A DNA stretch of 45,817 bases from Gnetum montanum. Taxonomy: Eukaryota > Streptophyta > Gnetopsida > Gnetales > Gnetaceae. Location of the stretch: the NCBI GenBank assembly GCA_015680685.1, contig MNCI01003377.1, positions 354,571 through 400,387 of the forward strand, written 5' to 3'. Shown here piece by piece: positions 1 through 11,856 of the stretch (positions are counted from its first letter, which is position 1; each line of letters starts with the position of its first letter). The notes beneath the pieces were generated by a model. It was given only the letters and a program-made list of their open reading frames with translations. It was not told the DNA's origin and made no database searches. The position numbers and the translations under genes are program-made.

Positions 1-168
1 TGCTTCTTGAAAATGCCTGCAAGTTTTGATGATGATATGATTTGGAAATTTTAGGCTCTGCAATTTTGGTCGTCGTCTTCCAATCGCAGCCGCACTTGCC
101 CTACTGCGCTCGCCTTCAGCCAAGGGTTTTTCTGGCTTGGTTCTGCGCAGGCTTGCGGCCAGGGTTTC

Positions 169-530
169 ATGCCTTACTTTGCCACCGCTGTCGCCACCGC
201 AGCCGTCGTCGTCGTTGTCGCAGCCATCGCAGTCGTGTCGTGTTGGCGCCGTTGCAAACTTAACCCTGCCGAAAGCCTTAATGACGGAAAACAGATCCAC
301 GAATTCTTCCAAGGACGCCCAAAACTCCCATCAAATGCTGAATTTGCGTCGGCAATGAAAGAACCCTCATCAATTCTACAATTATTCTTGCCTAATTTCT
401 CCAATTCTATTGTTGAACCCACCAAATCGTTAGCGGAATCCGCGAACAGGGCTGCGTTGAGAAAAATTCTGGAAGGTAAAATGGGCATTTAGCCATCAGG
501 AGCACATTCAGACGACGATGTTACAGGTAA
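169..530 (+). pseudogene. Possible first exon of an unrecognised membrane-anchored protein, broken
   Basis: An open frame starts at ATG 169 and runs to a TAG at 490-492. Residues 5-25 are a hydrophobic Ala/Val-rich stretch that would make one N-terminal membrane anchor or signal anchor. It is followed by Cys-Trp-Arg-Arg-Cys-Lys and a soluble, mixed-charge region. The same frame stays readable past the TAG to about 530, where a good splice donor (ACAG|GTAAAA) occurs; another donor-like site (GAAG|GTAAAA) lies at 475. The stretch is richer in C+G and CpG than its surroundings, which suggests host rather than transposon origin. I do not recognise the protein and see no further exon downstream. 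It may be a gene fragment, or a real first exon whose continuation was displaced by transposons. Confidence 0.3.
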
Positions 531-1974
531 AATTTTGCTGTTGTGTATGCCTTCCACAGACCCATGCCCAGGAATCCCATGGTTTGTTGTATTGCTAACA
601 ACTGCGTGAGTGAGGGTTTTGGGCATTTTGCAAAATCACGAGCCTGCAAAAGAGCGTAACACTAAAACATTTGTATTTTTGGAATATCTTCTGCACCAGT
701 AGCGGATGTTTGCTAATGTCTCTGGAATATCCCAACACCAGTTTCTTTGCCCCAAAATTACACCCATAACAATCTTGTCATCTCATTCAAACTTTGATTT
801 ACACCACAAAGTCTTAACAACCGGGCAATTAAACTTTGATATGCCAATAATAACTTATATAACTTTGATAACTTTTGTAAGTTATTGAAAATTTACCAAA
901 AATAAAACCCATGAGTTTTATTTTTCAAATTAGGAGTCTTACTGTTCCATAAAATGGCCAAATGTGCCAACAGTAAGAGAGAGAGATTTATAGCTCACAC
1001 ACTATGAATTTTACTTATGCCAACATGTGAAGGTTAAAATGATTAAAAATAATGGGTTTTTTCTTCACACACTAATGCCACACTATCTTACATGCTATGC
1101 CAACATGTGGGACAACGTGTGAAGCTAAAATTACCACACATTGGAATTTGGGCCATGAAAATAGCCCAAATATGTTCCAAGCTTTGCAGCAAAAATTCTA
1201 ATACATTGGTGGCCCATGTACTACAATTTTGGATAGTTAAAAGTGTCATATACATTGGTGTTTCAACCCCAAAAAGTCAAAAATGTTGGTAGTTCATATG
1301 TTATAGTTTTGGGTCATGAAAATGGTCCAAATACACTATGTAAATGTCAAAAAATTGCTAAAAAAAATTTTTAAAAAAATCAATAGAAAATCTAAAATTT
1401 CATGGTCTATTTAAACCAAGATCTTCATCATTTTAAGGACTTTGAATCATTTTGCATTGGGTCAAACTTGAAACTTTCAGGCGTAGTGCAGGGTCTAAGA
1501 GTCCATAGCCTTTTTTCTAGTGTAGATCATTATGAACAAAGAGAACCTGTGGTAAATAACATTCAAGAGTAGATTGGTTGAAGTAGACAAGTGTAGATCT
1601 AGTTGCAGAACACACTCTACCATGTGCATCAAGCTTTAAGAGTATTTGTGCTCTAAGACTTTTTAAAGTCCATAATCTATACTCTTTGAACCTTCATTTT
1701 CCTCAAATTTTTGTAACATTTAATACAAAGTTTATAGTATTGTTTCACCACATTTGTTTCTTTATCTCTTTGTTCATAGATTTAGTACATGGATCTCTAT
1801 TTTAAATGTTTCACTCATTTCTATTCACATATTCAATAACAAACCCTCCAAGTCCTCAAGTAATTGGCAAGATCATTTAAGTAGCTCCAAATCCTTTGGA
1901 GACCCTTGGATCCTAGAGTTAAATTATTTCACATAGAAATTTTTCGTTCTTCTAGAGCTAATTTTTTCCATCAC
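531..1974. other. Intergenic stretch with no recognisable gene
   Basis: AT-rich sequence without a supported coding region. Around 1000-1320 loosely repeated words occur (cacacactat..., atgccaacatgtg, cattggtg...catgtactacaattttgg), suggesting an old unclassified repeat. The RNase H relic of Element II ends near 1975. No integrase or LTR for that element can be seen to its left, so it is truncated here. Confidence 0.5.
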
Positions 1975-2714
1975 TACACATAATATCTAAAGTTCTCAAG
2001 CACATACACCATAGTCATAGGATCCTTTTCTATGGTGGTGTAATTGATTTGTGACCTGGTAATGCTTCAACTAGTATAGTGTATATAATAAGGTCTCTTC
2101 TAATCATCAAGTTGAGTTAGGAATACTTCCAATGCGTAGTTTAAAGCATCTATCATAATGTGGAAAGGCTTAAAACAATCTAAAGTTAGCGAATTACTTT
2201 TTTAATCAATTTTTGTTTTAAGGTTTTGTTACTTTCGCATATTGTTTTGTCTACTAAAATGTTGCCTCCTTCTTTGTTAATTTCACTAATAGTTTTTCAA
2301 TCTTTGAAAATTTTTCAATAAATCTCCTGTAATATCCTATATGGCCAAGAAATGATCTAACATATTTGACAGTATGTGACCTATGAGTGATATTTTGAAT
2401 GACTTTAATCTTTTTTGGATCTACCTCTATTTCTTTATTAGATACTTTATGTCTTAGAACTATGCCATCTTGAACCATTAGGTAGCTCTTCTACCAATTG
2501 AGCTTTAAATTATTTTCAATGTATCTTTTCAAGACTTACTCTAAATGGTCCAGGACTTGTTTGAAATCTAGGCTATATGTGGAAATTTCATCCATAAATA
2601 CCTCAACTCCATTGCCAATTTATTTTTGAAAGATGCTTAATACAAGTCTCTAGAAGGTAGTAGGACCATTACACAAGCCAAAGGGCATTTGCTTAAATGA
2701 AAATGTCCCCCATG
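1975..2714 (-). pseudogene. Element II pol: RT thumb and RNase H relic (distal part, displaced)
   Basis: Read on the minus strand from 2714. The RT frame enters at W-G-T-F-S-F-K and continues through the M-P-F-G-L-C-N box. It then has the connection motif V-R-S-F-L-G-H-I-G-Y-Y-R-R-F-I (around 2340) and an RNase H motif with N-Y-T-T-I-E-K and L-E-N-F-R-Y-Y-V near 1980-2060. These are signatures of Ty3/gypsy RT-RNase H, Athila-like in character. Stops and frameshifts are present. The upstream half of the same RT lies 19.7 kb away, beginning at 22418, because Element I inserted exactly in the W-G motif. No integrase follows, so the element is also truncated at its 3' side. Confidence 0.85.
2710..2714. 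repeat. Target-site duplication of Element I, left copy
   Basis: CCATG here matches CCATG at 22418-22422. Removing Element I and one copy restores the RT reading frame of Element II, which confirms the duplication independently. Confidence 0.85.
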
Positions 2715-3423
2715 TGGTGATTGAAAACATTGGTGACTAAAACACCGAAGTCCATAGGCACATAGCTTAACCCCGAATCCACATGAGGGCCTATTGGGGG
2801 CGAAGACAGGGAACCCTAAATAGTCTGGTCAATCAAACAGGAACTTACTGGATGCAACAAGGATGCACTTAGCTACAATACTAATGTGAGACAATGCTAA
2901 GGGTGCAAATGGTGTTTACAATGTTCACAATGTCAACAATATCAGTGGGGTTGAGTGTAGTCAAGAGCTTAGGTGGAGTTGATAGTGTCAATGTGCAAAA
3001 ATCATTGCTCAAGCATAGTTTCAATGTGACTATGTGATAAAAGAGTGAAAAAATGCAAATAAAGTGCAAAAAATGCAAAGAAAGAAAGAGTGAAGCAGAA
3101 CACCACCCCAACTAGGGTTAAGCATAGTTAACACCAAAAGGGGTTAGAAGGTACACAGTGTATAACAAGTGTAGTGGATAGCATAGTCATAGTCTCAAAG
3201 GTGTCTGGCCATGGAGATTGATGTTCCATTGAGGTGTTTGTGTCTGCCAAGTCAATTGTTACGCTATACTATTGACTACAGTGTTCTGTTGGACTGTAGG
3301 GGTCTACGATGGTCTACAACTTTGCCTCTTCCTAGTTTTCCTAAATTCCTTTAGTTCTCTCCCAAGTGCTTCTTAGATTTGCCAACTCTTCAACTTGTCA
3401 ACCTTGAAAACTTTAAGGGCACA

Positions 3424-3435
3424 GGTATTTATAGG
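3424..3435 (-). promoter_or_regulatory. TATA box of Element I 3' LTR
   Basis: The minus strand reads CCTATAAATACC. The same 12 bases are conserved in the 5' LTR at 20953-20964, which supports a real LTR promoter with transcription leftwards. Confidence 0.65.
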
Positions 3436-3839
3436 TCTAGGATTAGCAAAAAATGTGGGATGGCTACCATGTGGTAAACGGAATGGTTGGGACTATGCTT
3501 AGTGTAGTGACTATTCATGTGGTGTACTGATGGGGATACTGGTGTTGTACTTTGTTGTGCTCTACCAAACTTTGCAAAACTGTGAGACTATGACTACATT
3601 GCCAACTGCATGTGTGTGCCAAGAAGACTGCAAGATACCTAAAAAATGAAAGCCAAAGACTATGCTCTGTAGGACTATGCTCTCCATGCTCTTACATGGG
3701 GTCAAGCATAGTTAGAATTTTTTGGCAAAAAGGGATACAAAAAAGAAGTATTTTACTAACTATGCTCATCGAAGATGAGCTGACTATATTCTAGAGCTAA
3801 GCTAAGCACTATTGCTATGCTATGGAGGCTACTAAAGAC

Positions 3840-4790
3840 TCTTCTAACTAACTACACTATCTACGAGGGGCTAACTATTCTCTAGGTTGGGGAAGAGCAT
3901 AGTCCTAGGACATAGAAAAAATTTGCAAAAAACTTGCTTCTTGTTGACTACGCTCTCTACGAGAGGCTGACTACACTCTCAACTGGGGTTGAGCAAAGTC
4001 TCAACAATTGGAAAAAATTTGCAAAAATTAGCCTTCCTACTAACTATGCTCTCCATGAGAGGCTAACTATGCTCCTAATTGGGGGTGAGCGTAGTCTCAA
4101 AACTTAGAAGAAATTTGCAAAAAATGACCTTCATGCTTAATACACTCTCCATGAGAGGTTGACTACGCTCTAGGTTGGAGGAGAGCATAGTGTCAACACT
4201 TAGAAAATATTTGCAAAAACTGGCCTTTATGTTGACTATGCTCTCTACAAGAGGCTGACTATGCTCCCATCTAGGGAAGAGCATAATGTCAACACTTAGA
4301 AAAATTTGTAAAAAATGACCTTCATGTTGACTATGCTCTCTATGAAAGACTGACTATGCTCTCAACTAGGGTTGAGTGTAGTTTCAACTAGATAAAATTT
4401 GCAAAAACTAGTCCTTGTGTTGACTATGCTCTTTACGAGAGGCTGACTACGCTCTCAACTAGGATTGATTATAGTCTTAACACTTAGAAAAATTTGCAAA
4501 ATTGGCCTTCCTACTGACTACACTCTCTATGAGAGGCTAACTATGCTCTCATCTAAGGTTGAGTGTAGTCTCAACACTTAGCCAAAATCTACAAGAAACA
4601 CGGTCCTTGTGCTGACTACACTCTCCATGAGAAGCTAGCTATGCTCTCATCTCAAGTTGAGAATAGTCTCAACACTTAGTCAAAACTACAAAAAAATGGC
4701 CTTCATGCTTACTACATTCTTCATGAGAGACTGAATATGCTCTAGGTTGGAGGAGAGTGTAGTGTCAACAATTAGCCAAGATTTGAAGTT
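3840..4790. repeat. LTR tandem array of ~95-100-bp hairpin units (3' LTR copy)
   Basis: About ten diverged units. Each contains a direct word like GACTATGCTC, then GAGAGGCTGACTAYGCTCTC, then an inverted copy GAGCATAGTC, followed by an A-rich spacer (acttagaaaaatttgcaaaa) and ccttcatg. The GACTATGC and GCATAGTC arms are complementary, as are inner TCAAC and GTTGA, so most units can fold into a stem of about 13 bp. The array sits upstream of the LTR TATA box in the sense direction. Confidence 0.85.
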
Positions 4791-4823
4791 GAGATGCCAT
4801 AGTCTAGATTTTGTGGTGTTTCA

Positions 4824-4840
4824 TTGGCCCCTCTTTGTTG
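4824..4840 (-). other. Element I polypurine tract
   Basis: The minus strand reads AAAGAGGGGCCAA immediately before the LTR start TGAAACACC. A purine run abutting the 3' LTR is the usual plus-strand primer for LTR retroelements, and its position confirms the orientation of the element. Confidence 0.7.
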
Positions 4841-5949
4841 ACGTCTAGAGGAGTGGCCCAAGAGACATTGACAAAGAATAGCAAAACACCATAGTAGACT
4901 TGGCACCCACATGACTCTGTGATACCTGATTGAATGTTGCTGCACCGTGCCCAAGAGTGTTATGGATAGTGGTATGTTAGATAGTAGGTGAAAAGTAGGA
5001 GTAAAAGATGTAGGTGATGTGATGGGGATAAAAGGAAAGATGAGGTGCAACTAGGATGTTATGACATGAGGACATCATGTCTAATGGTAACCATGGCACC
5101 AAAGTGGCTTACCCTTGAAAATGTTAACCTCTCATTAAAGTTATTGTGAGAGAGTCAAGGTGTAGATTCAAGGCTAGGCTAGCTGCAAAATGGCTTTGCT
5201 ACTGAATTACTTGGTGACATGTTTTTCCCCCTCCTTCCCTTTTTTTTAATAGGGTGAACCTTCTTTGGGCTCAACATGTTACTACATGCTTACTACAAGG
5301 TGCTTCCCATCAAGTGGGTTGTCTGTCACCAGATGGGGTTTACTTTGTTGTTTGTGAAACTGCATCACATTTGTATGACAGGTGTTTCCTCCCTGGGATG
5401 ACTTTTGTTACATCCACCTGGGCTTTGACCAGCTGATAGAGGCTTCCCAAGGAACAACTTATGTTATGTCTACCTTGAGTTTTGCAGTTTGACTTGAAGA
5501 GGATGTCATGTGGTCACAACACGTAAGCATCAAAAAGGTTTTCCATCTTTCTTATGTGAGAAATGTAAGGGTATTAGGATATAGGAGTATATGTGAGTAG
5601 GCTATAATAGGATAATGGGGATATGCACTCTTGAGAGGTTTAGCTATTCCAATCATGCACATCGGAGTGATGTGATGAATTGTCATTGCAATGAGATGTG
5701 CCTTTGCATGGCCACCTAGGGCTTCATCCTACAAACACAACTTTGAGAAGATAAAAATATCACACAAGACATAAATGCAAATAGACTGTAGATGAAAAAA
5801 TGAAAAACACCACATGAGCAACATAGGTTGCATAGATTGCAAGTGCTTTATTCTAGAACTGCAATGTGCTCACTCACTTGGTATGGAAGGAGATTTGTAG
5901 TATGCTTACTTTCTTTCTTGCAAAAAGATGGAAAAAAGCTATTAATGCA
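4841..5949. other. Element I 3' spacer without a supported gene
   Basis: About 1.1 kb between the minisatellite and the polypurine tract. The small open frames here (for example on the plus strand at 5254-5436) lack family features and look like chance. Confidence 0.55.
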
Positions 5950-6325
5950 AACCCAATTTAAGGTCTTAGTAGAGCATGGATTTACTATTTTATAGTCCTA
6001 TTAGAATATTGGGCCCATTTTAAGATCCTAGCAGGCCATGCTATGCTAGTTTATAGTTCTAGTGGACTACTCTATGCCTATGCCAATTTCAAGTCATACC
6101 AAACACATTGTGCTAGTTTAACATTGTGACCCAAGGATGAGTTGTCCTAGTTTAATGTCATATTTGACATTCATGCTAATTTAACATCATATAAAATGAT
6201 CTATGCTTGTTTAGCATCATAGTAGATGAGCTATGCTAGTTTAACATCCTAGCGAATGAGCTATGGTAGTTTAGCATCATAGCAAATGAGCTACGCTAGT
6301 TTAGTATCACAGCAGATGAATGCTT
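5950..6325. repeat. Minisatellite A, ~30-35-bp unit
   Basis: Roughly ten diverged tandem copies of a unit like gctagtttaacatcatagcaaatgagctat. It lies just beyond the integrase stop codon, in the 3' untranslated part of Element I. Units resemble those of minisatellite B at 15620-15895 in the same orientation. Confidence 0.75.
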
Positions 6326-6356
6326 ACCTTGTGTTGTTGATGTGTAATGTTATATG

Positions 6357-9300
6357 CTAGATGTAGTATAGCTTCAAGTGTGAATGGCTCATTGGATTGG
6401 CAAACTCATTTCCATCTTGATCAGTGAACTTGAATGTTCCATTCTCGTAGGCCTTAGTGACCAAGAAAGGTCGTTCTTAGTTGGCTGAGAGCTTATCTAT
6501 GTGTTCATGAATGGCCTTGAAGACTATGTCCCCTTTCTTGATTAGGAATTGATTTTGATTATGATGATGCTTTTGTCATTGCTTTTCTTGATACCACTCG
6601 ATGTAATCAAGAGTACACATGCACTCCTCGTCTATTGAGTTAAGGTCTATGATTCTCAACTCATTATTCTAACCTTCATCAATGAAGTCTGAGAGGATTA
6701 CACGGAGCAATGGAACCTGAAATTCAAGTGGCAAAACTACTTCAGATCCATAGACAAGGCTATAAGGCATCATACCTATTATTTTTTTATGCATCTTTTG
6801 GTAGGCCCAAAGTGCATAAACTAGTTGCTCATGCCATTATCATTTGCTATTGCTTAGCATCTTCTTAAGGAGGTTGATGAAGACCTTCTTGGTGGCCTCC
6901 ACTTGGCCATTTGCATAAGGGTAGTAGGTAGATGAAAAGGAGTGCTTGATACTAGAGTGCTCAAAAAGGGCTTTGGTTTTGGTGCTACTAAAATGTGGTC
7001 CATTGTCTATTATTATGATCATGGATAAGTTGAAACAAGTCATTATATTGTCTAACAAGAACTTGCAAACCTACTACGATGTTATCTTATTAAGGGGAAT
7101 AGCTTCAATCCAATTGGTAAAATATTCCATTGTGGTTATTATGAATCTATTCCCTATGGATGATTTAGGTGTTATGGGTTCGATGATGTCCAAGCTCCAA
7201 CATTGGAATGGCCACATGATTTGCATTGTATGAAATTTAGTTAGTAGTACATGTATTAAGTTGCTATGCCACTAACAAATGTCACACATTTTCACTTTCC
7301 AAACACAATTACTCTCAATGTAAGGCCAATAGTAACCTAGCCATCTAAGTTTTTCTATCATTGCTTTGGGTGCTATCTAACCTCTGCACAGTCCTTTGTG
7401 GACTTGCAAAACCATTGATTTTACTTCATTTTCACTTACGTAGGTTAGCAATATGTCATCATAGGATTTACAACATAACGTGTTATCACCTATAATGACA
7501 TACTGCTGCAATTGTTTATGTACTACATCCTTTTGAGCAATGGTTAAGTGTTGCAAAGGCTCACCTTATAGAAGGTACACCTTGATGTTGTCATACCTCT
7601 CTTTTACGTGGGTGGTGCTAACTATGGCTAGGGATGCATCTTTGATGGTTTGCATGATAGGTGTAGTGCTATCTACCACTAAGGTAGGCAATGCATTAAA
7701 CATGCTAGGTACTATGCTAAGGGCTAATGTTGTAAGTGCATCAGCAATGGCATTTTTGCTTCAAGGAACATGTTGGACATTGACAACTGCAAAGTGTTGG
7801 AGCAAGTGTTTTGCCAGGTTGTAGTAAGGTTTTAAATGTTATGCTTTACAAGCATAAACCTTTGCTTCTTGATTAACCACTAGTTGTGAATCAACTCAGA
7901 TCACTATGCATTGGATTCCTAGGTCATGTGCTACAAGGATGCCTTAGAGGAGACCTTTCTACTCTACCACATTATTAGTGCAAGAACATACAAAATGATA
8001 TGCGAAGGGTCAGATCTCCCTAGAGGAAAACATGATAATCGTAGTGGTGCTACCTCCTCAAGAGGTTGAAGCTTTGTCAAAATGCAGGGATGCCTTGTAG
8101 TTATTAGGCACTTGGCTAATACTACTGACATGCTCATCTAGGAGGATCTATGGTAGCTTGATTATCTACTAATGAAGCTGTGATTTATATGGCTATAGCT
8201 TGACCTTTTGTTAAGGATTGCATAACATAATGCAGGTCAAACTCTACTATTATTTCCTTCCACTATGGAATGCAACTACTTTTGTAGATATTTATTGTTA
8301 TAGCTCGGAGCATGTTGTTCTTGCAAATGATGTTAACTTGGTTATGGAAGAGGTAATGCCTTTACTTCTTTAATGAAAAGACTAGGGCAAGGCAATACTT
8401 CTCCACGTCATTGTATCTCACTTCATGAGCTACTAATGCATGGATTAGGTAGGAGATTGGGACCTCTACATCATCATCTCGCTCTTGGCAAAGTAGAGAA
8501 GCGATGGATGTGTCAGAAGTGGCAAGCTAGATGTAAAAAGGCTTATCTCCTTGCAGAGGGTGAATTGTAGGTAATTGTACTAGCTCTTGCTTAATGTTGT
8601 TGAAAGCTTGTTGGCATTGAATTGTCCACTCAAAGTGGGCTTCCTTTTTAAGCAAATTTTGCATTGGTTGTAGTTTGTTGGTTAATTTGGCAATAAACCT
8701 ACATATGAATTATATTCTACCTTGTAATCCTCATAGCTTCTTAAGGTTAGCCAGTGGCACCAAGTTGGTTATGGCCTTAACCTTATCGCGATCTATGGGT
8801 ATACCTACTTCAAATACTACAAAGCTAAGCATCCTACCTGTTCTAACACCAAAAACACACTTCTTGGGGTTTAACCTAAGCTCATGTTTTAGGAAAAAAT
8901 TTAAGCACTATGTCTAAGTCATTTGCATGGTTGTGGGCCACTTTGGACTTAACTGCAATATCATCTATGTAGTCATTGAGCAAACTTAGCATGTAGTCAC
9001 TAAAAATATAGGTCATTTCTTGTTGGTATGTTGCTCCTGCATTCTTTAGTCCAAAAGGCATCATTGTGTAGCAAAACATACCCTAAGGGATCATGAAGGT
9101 TGTACTAAGATAGTGCTCAAGGTTGATCCTAATCTAGTTATAGCATGAAAACCCATCCATGAAGGACAATAGGGTGTGTTCGATGGTGCTATCAATTAGT
9201 TGATTGATACTGGGCAACAAGAAGTCATCTTTGATGGTTGCTTTATTTAGGTCCTAGAAGTCTATGCAAATGCATATACTTCCATTTTTCTTAGGCACAA

Positions 9301-9840
9301 CTACAATGTTTGAGACCCAATCTACATAGTCTATAGCTTAGATGAAACCAACCTTGTAAAGCTTGGTGATCTTATCATGGACTACTAATGCCATCTCAAG
9401 TCGAACCTTACATGCTTTTTATTTAACTGGTTTGATGCAAGGATCAAGAATGATGTTATGCTAGACTACCTGGTGATCTAGGCCTAGCATGTCCTTGTAT
9501 GACCATGTAAATGCTTTAATGTTATCATTAATCACTCTAGCGATGTCTTGAGCATGCTAGGGTTCTAGTGAGGAACTTAGTTTTAGTGTTCTCGCCTTAC
9601 CATTGTGTGGTGCCATAGGGATCTCGATAAGGGAATCCTTTGTGACATCCCGTGCCTCTAGGTCAAGATCCTTAACTAGATGGTCGGGCCAATCTAGTGG
9701 TGCTTCTATGGATGCTATGTACTCATTGTAGGCTATAGGCTCGAGGTCTAGGCAATGAGGGTCAATGCATCACTTAATGTCACCATAAGGCTTCGTGAGA
9801 ATCAAGGGTGAGAAGATCTACTCATGCATAGCCATGCCAC
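6357..9840 (-). pseudogene. Element I pol: reverse transcriptase, RNase H and integrase
   Basis: The frame runs leftwards from about 9840 to a stop at 6357-6359. Order seen: a pre-RT linker with F-T-W-S-Y-K-D-M-L-G-L-D (about 9490); RT with V-V-V-P-K-K-N-G (about 9290), F-M-D-G-F-S, M-P-F-G-L-K-N-A and the catalytic Y-I-D-D-I (about 8945); RNase H with V-D-S-Q-L-V-V-N-Q (about 7885) and A-D-A-L-T (about 7735); an integrase zinc module with C-D-I-C (about 7280); the catalytic core with L-D-I-I (about 7190), D-N-G-P-H-F-S-S (about 7010) and N-G-Q-V-E-A-T-K-K (about 6900); and a C-terminal GPF-like module ending S-H-L-K-L-Y-Y. In-frame stops are mostly TAG, with some TAA and TGA. The product would make cDNA and integrate it; this copy is dead. 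Confidence 0.9.
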
Positions 9841-10203
9841 CTTCCTGCAAAATAAACTAGAAAAATGTCTAGTGGCACCTATTTTGACAAAGTTAATATG
9901 CATAAATGAGACAAAGTAATCCAATGAAATCTGCTTAAGTATGCATGCAAATTTCTATTGTAGGTAAACATGTTTTTTCTAGTTTTAGCCCTTAGCAAGC
10001 CATGAATGCACCAAACATGTTGTTCCAAGAAGGGTCATTCATGCTTGGAAGTGGGATTAGCTTACACATTTGTAGGGTAGCAAAAAATCATAGTTTTGGA
10101 CTAAGTATGGTTAACTACACTCTCATCCAACTATGCTCTCCACTAGCCATTTGGTGGCAAGCATAGTCCTAGGTTGGTGGATCATTAAATGACCCTGGGA
10201 GGG

Positions 10204-10210
10204 TATATAG
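10204..10210 (+). promoter_or_regulatory. TATA box candidate for the antisense gene
   Basis: TATATAG within a GGGAGGGTATATAGGTGC context on the plus strand, upstream of the antisense multi-exon gene. Flanking sequence (10130-10168) carries an inverted pair, actatgct and agcatagt, related to the hairpin arms of the LTR array. Confidence 0.4.
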
Positions 10211-11856
10211 GTGCAATTTTACCATGGTAACTTGCCATTTTTGCCATTTTACCATGATGTTGGGAGTGTAGTCTTGTTGTTGCTTCTACCTTTATCATTA
10301 GTGGAGAACATAGTTGAGGGAAAGATGATGCATCGAAGTGAATGCCTTCACCCAAGGTTGGCAAACATTGTAAAAGGAGAGAGAGCACTGAGTCGCCTAC
10401 TACAAGCACATGTGAAGGAGAGGAGGCCATTCATGTTAGCCAAGTAGATTGACTATGCTCTCTAGCTTGCCTTCATTTTCTATCTCATTTTTTGTTTTTC
10501 TTGAACTAAGGATTTAAGAGCATAGTCTTGTGTGTCGCCTTGTGCATCCTAACATGGCAATGGCCACAACGGTTATGCATCATCCATGGAGCGGCATGGT
10601 GGTGGGAAGGATGTGGCAACAAGGAGGATTTTTATCTATTTTTAGGCTTTTGGTTCCTTTGGACCTATGTAAAAATTTAGGCTTTGTAGGGTTTGGGGGT
10701 TGTGCATCATTGTGCAACGTGGTGCAACCGCATGGGGCTGCAACTAACATTGCACATTGTCCTTTTACTATGTGGTGCATGGATTGAGTTTCTCTTCATT
10801 TTGTTTTTATTTTTGACGAGGTTAGGGCCCTACATAGGATTAGGACCTTGAACATCGAGCCTTGCAATGTGACTGCGAGAGCCATGGCTGCGACTTTGCA
10901 CTACAACATGGCTACCATTATGCACCGCAACAAGATTATAGGGGGTTACAATCACTGTCGCATGTTATTTTTCATCACTCCTCTTCTTTGGAGCATAGGG
11001 TTTAGGACCTTGTGCACCGTGTTAAGCAACATGGATGTAGGGGCCATGGCCTCCATCACACTTCACATGGTGTGGCCATGGTCCCTACCAGGGTTTTGGT
11101 GGTGGTGGGATAGGACACCACAGTGGCACGGCAAAGATAAGGTACTGCTACATTTTTTCTGATTTGTTTTTTATGTGGGGATTTGGGCCCCATGGATTAC
11201 ATTCTGAGGTGTAGCTATAAGGGCTATTGCTATCGTTTCCTTCCACTGCACAACCATGGGGACCATGACTATGATCAACATCAGGGCTTGTGCTTCTTTG
11301 TTTTGTTCTATGTTTTTGCTAGTGGCCATGGGTGATGCAGCCTACCACAGTGGTAGAGGATAGGGTGGGATCCTAATAGTTGTAATGTGATGAGTGTGAC
11401 ACCATGGGGAGACTACGCTCTCCATAGCCATGGGACTATGCTCTCCATGCGTTGGGAGCATAGTCCACTAAGTGTTTGCTAAAATGCCTATTTTTTTAAG
11501 CTCATAGTATTTGCCAAAGTGTGTCTTTGCCAAAATGTCTATTTTTTGGGATTATGCTCTCCACTAGGGTAGTCTAGAGTTAGTAAATTCTGCCAACTAT
11601 GCATGATGATAAACTTGCAAAACGTAGTGCTAAACCTACAAAAAATGTAGTATTAATCCTGCAAAATGTGATGTACACTAGTGAGTGCCAGGCACGTTGA
11701 ACAAGTTAGTTGATGTCCTACACCCATGAGGCCCTAGGGTGTATTATCAAAATTAGGCATTTTTGTTAATTTATGTTAATAATTTATAATATGTAGACCA
11801 AAATTTTGCATCTATGCATGTATACTAATGCTTTGCCTATTGCTTAATGATTGCAG
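10211..11856 (+). other. Upstream region / possible 5' exons and intron of the antisense gene
   Basis: Rich in repeated CATGG words and more GC-rich than its surroundings. Several short open frames exist on both strands but none looks like a protein family. A perfect 11-bp inverted repeat, GGACTATGCTC with GAGCATAGTCC, lies at 11433-11466. The region ends at an intron-like pyrimidine stretch with acceptor TTGCAG at 11856. Confidence 0.35.

Larger units (their letters stand above)
2715..4823 (-). repeat. Element I 3' LTR
   Basis: Aligns along its length with 20240-22417. The plus-strand left end starts TGGTGATTG; the sense 5' end reads TGAAACACCACC next to the polypurine tract. The inner boundary is uncertain by 2 bp: the partner LTR reads TGTGAAAC, whereas this copy reads AATGAAAC at the junction. 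It contains a TATA box, and its sense-5' half is occupied by a hairpin-forming tandem array at 3840-4790. Confidence 0.85.

Noticed and set aside
174-488. Minus-strand 104-codon frame opposite the putative first exon
   Set aside because: Its Thr/Ala runs mirror the GC-rich codons of the plus strand; no motif supports it.
2482-2512. A tRNA D-arm-like string (agctcaattggtagaagagct on the minus strand)
   Set aside because: It falls in the RT reading frame of Element II and has no anticodon arm, T-arm or acceptor stem around it.
3840-4790. CRISPR-like array of regular repeats
   Set aside because: Units are contiguous, diverged and lie within an LTR of a plant retrotransposon. There are no unique spacers and no cas genes.
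10185-11162. Open frames at 10185-10430, 10211-10447, 10530-10787 and 10848-11162
   Set aside because: They overlap on both strands in a compositionally biased CATGG-rich stretch, lack family motifs and do not connect through splice sites.
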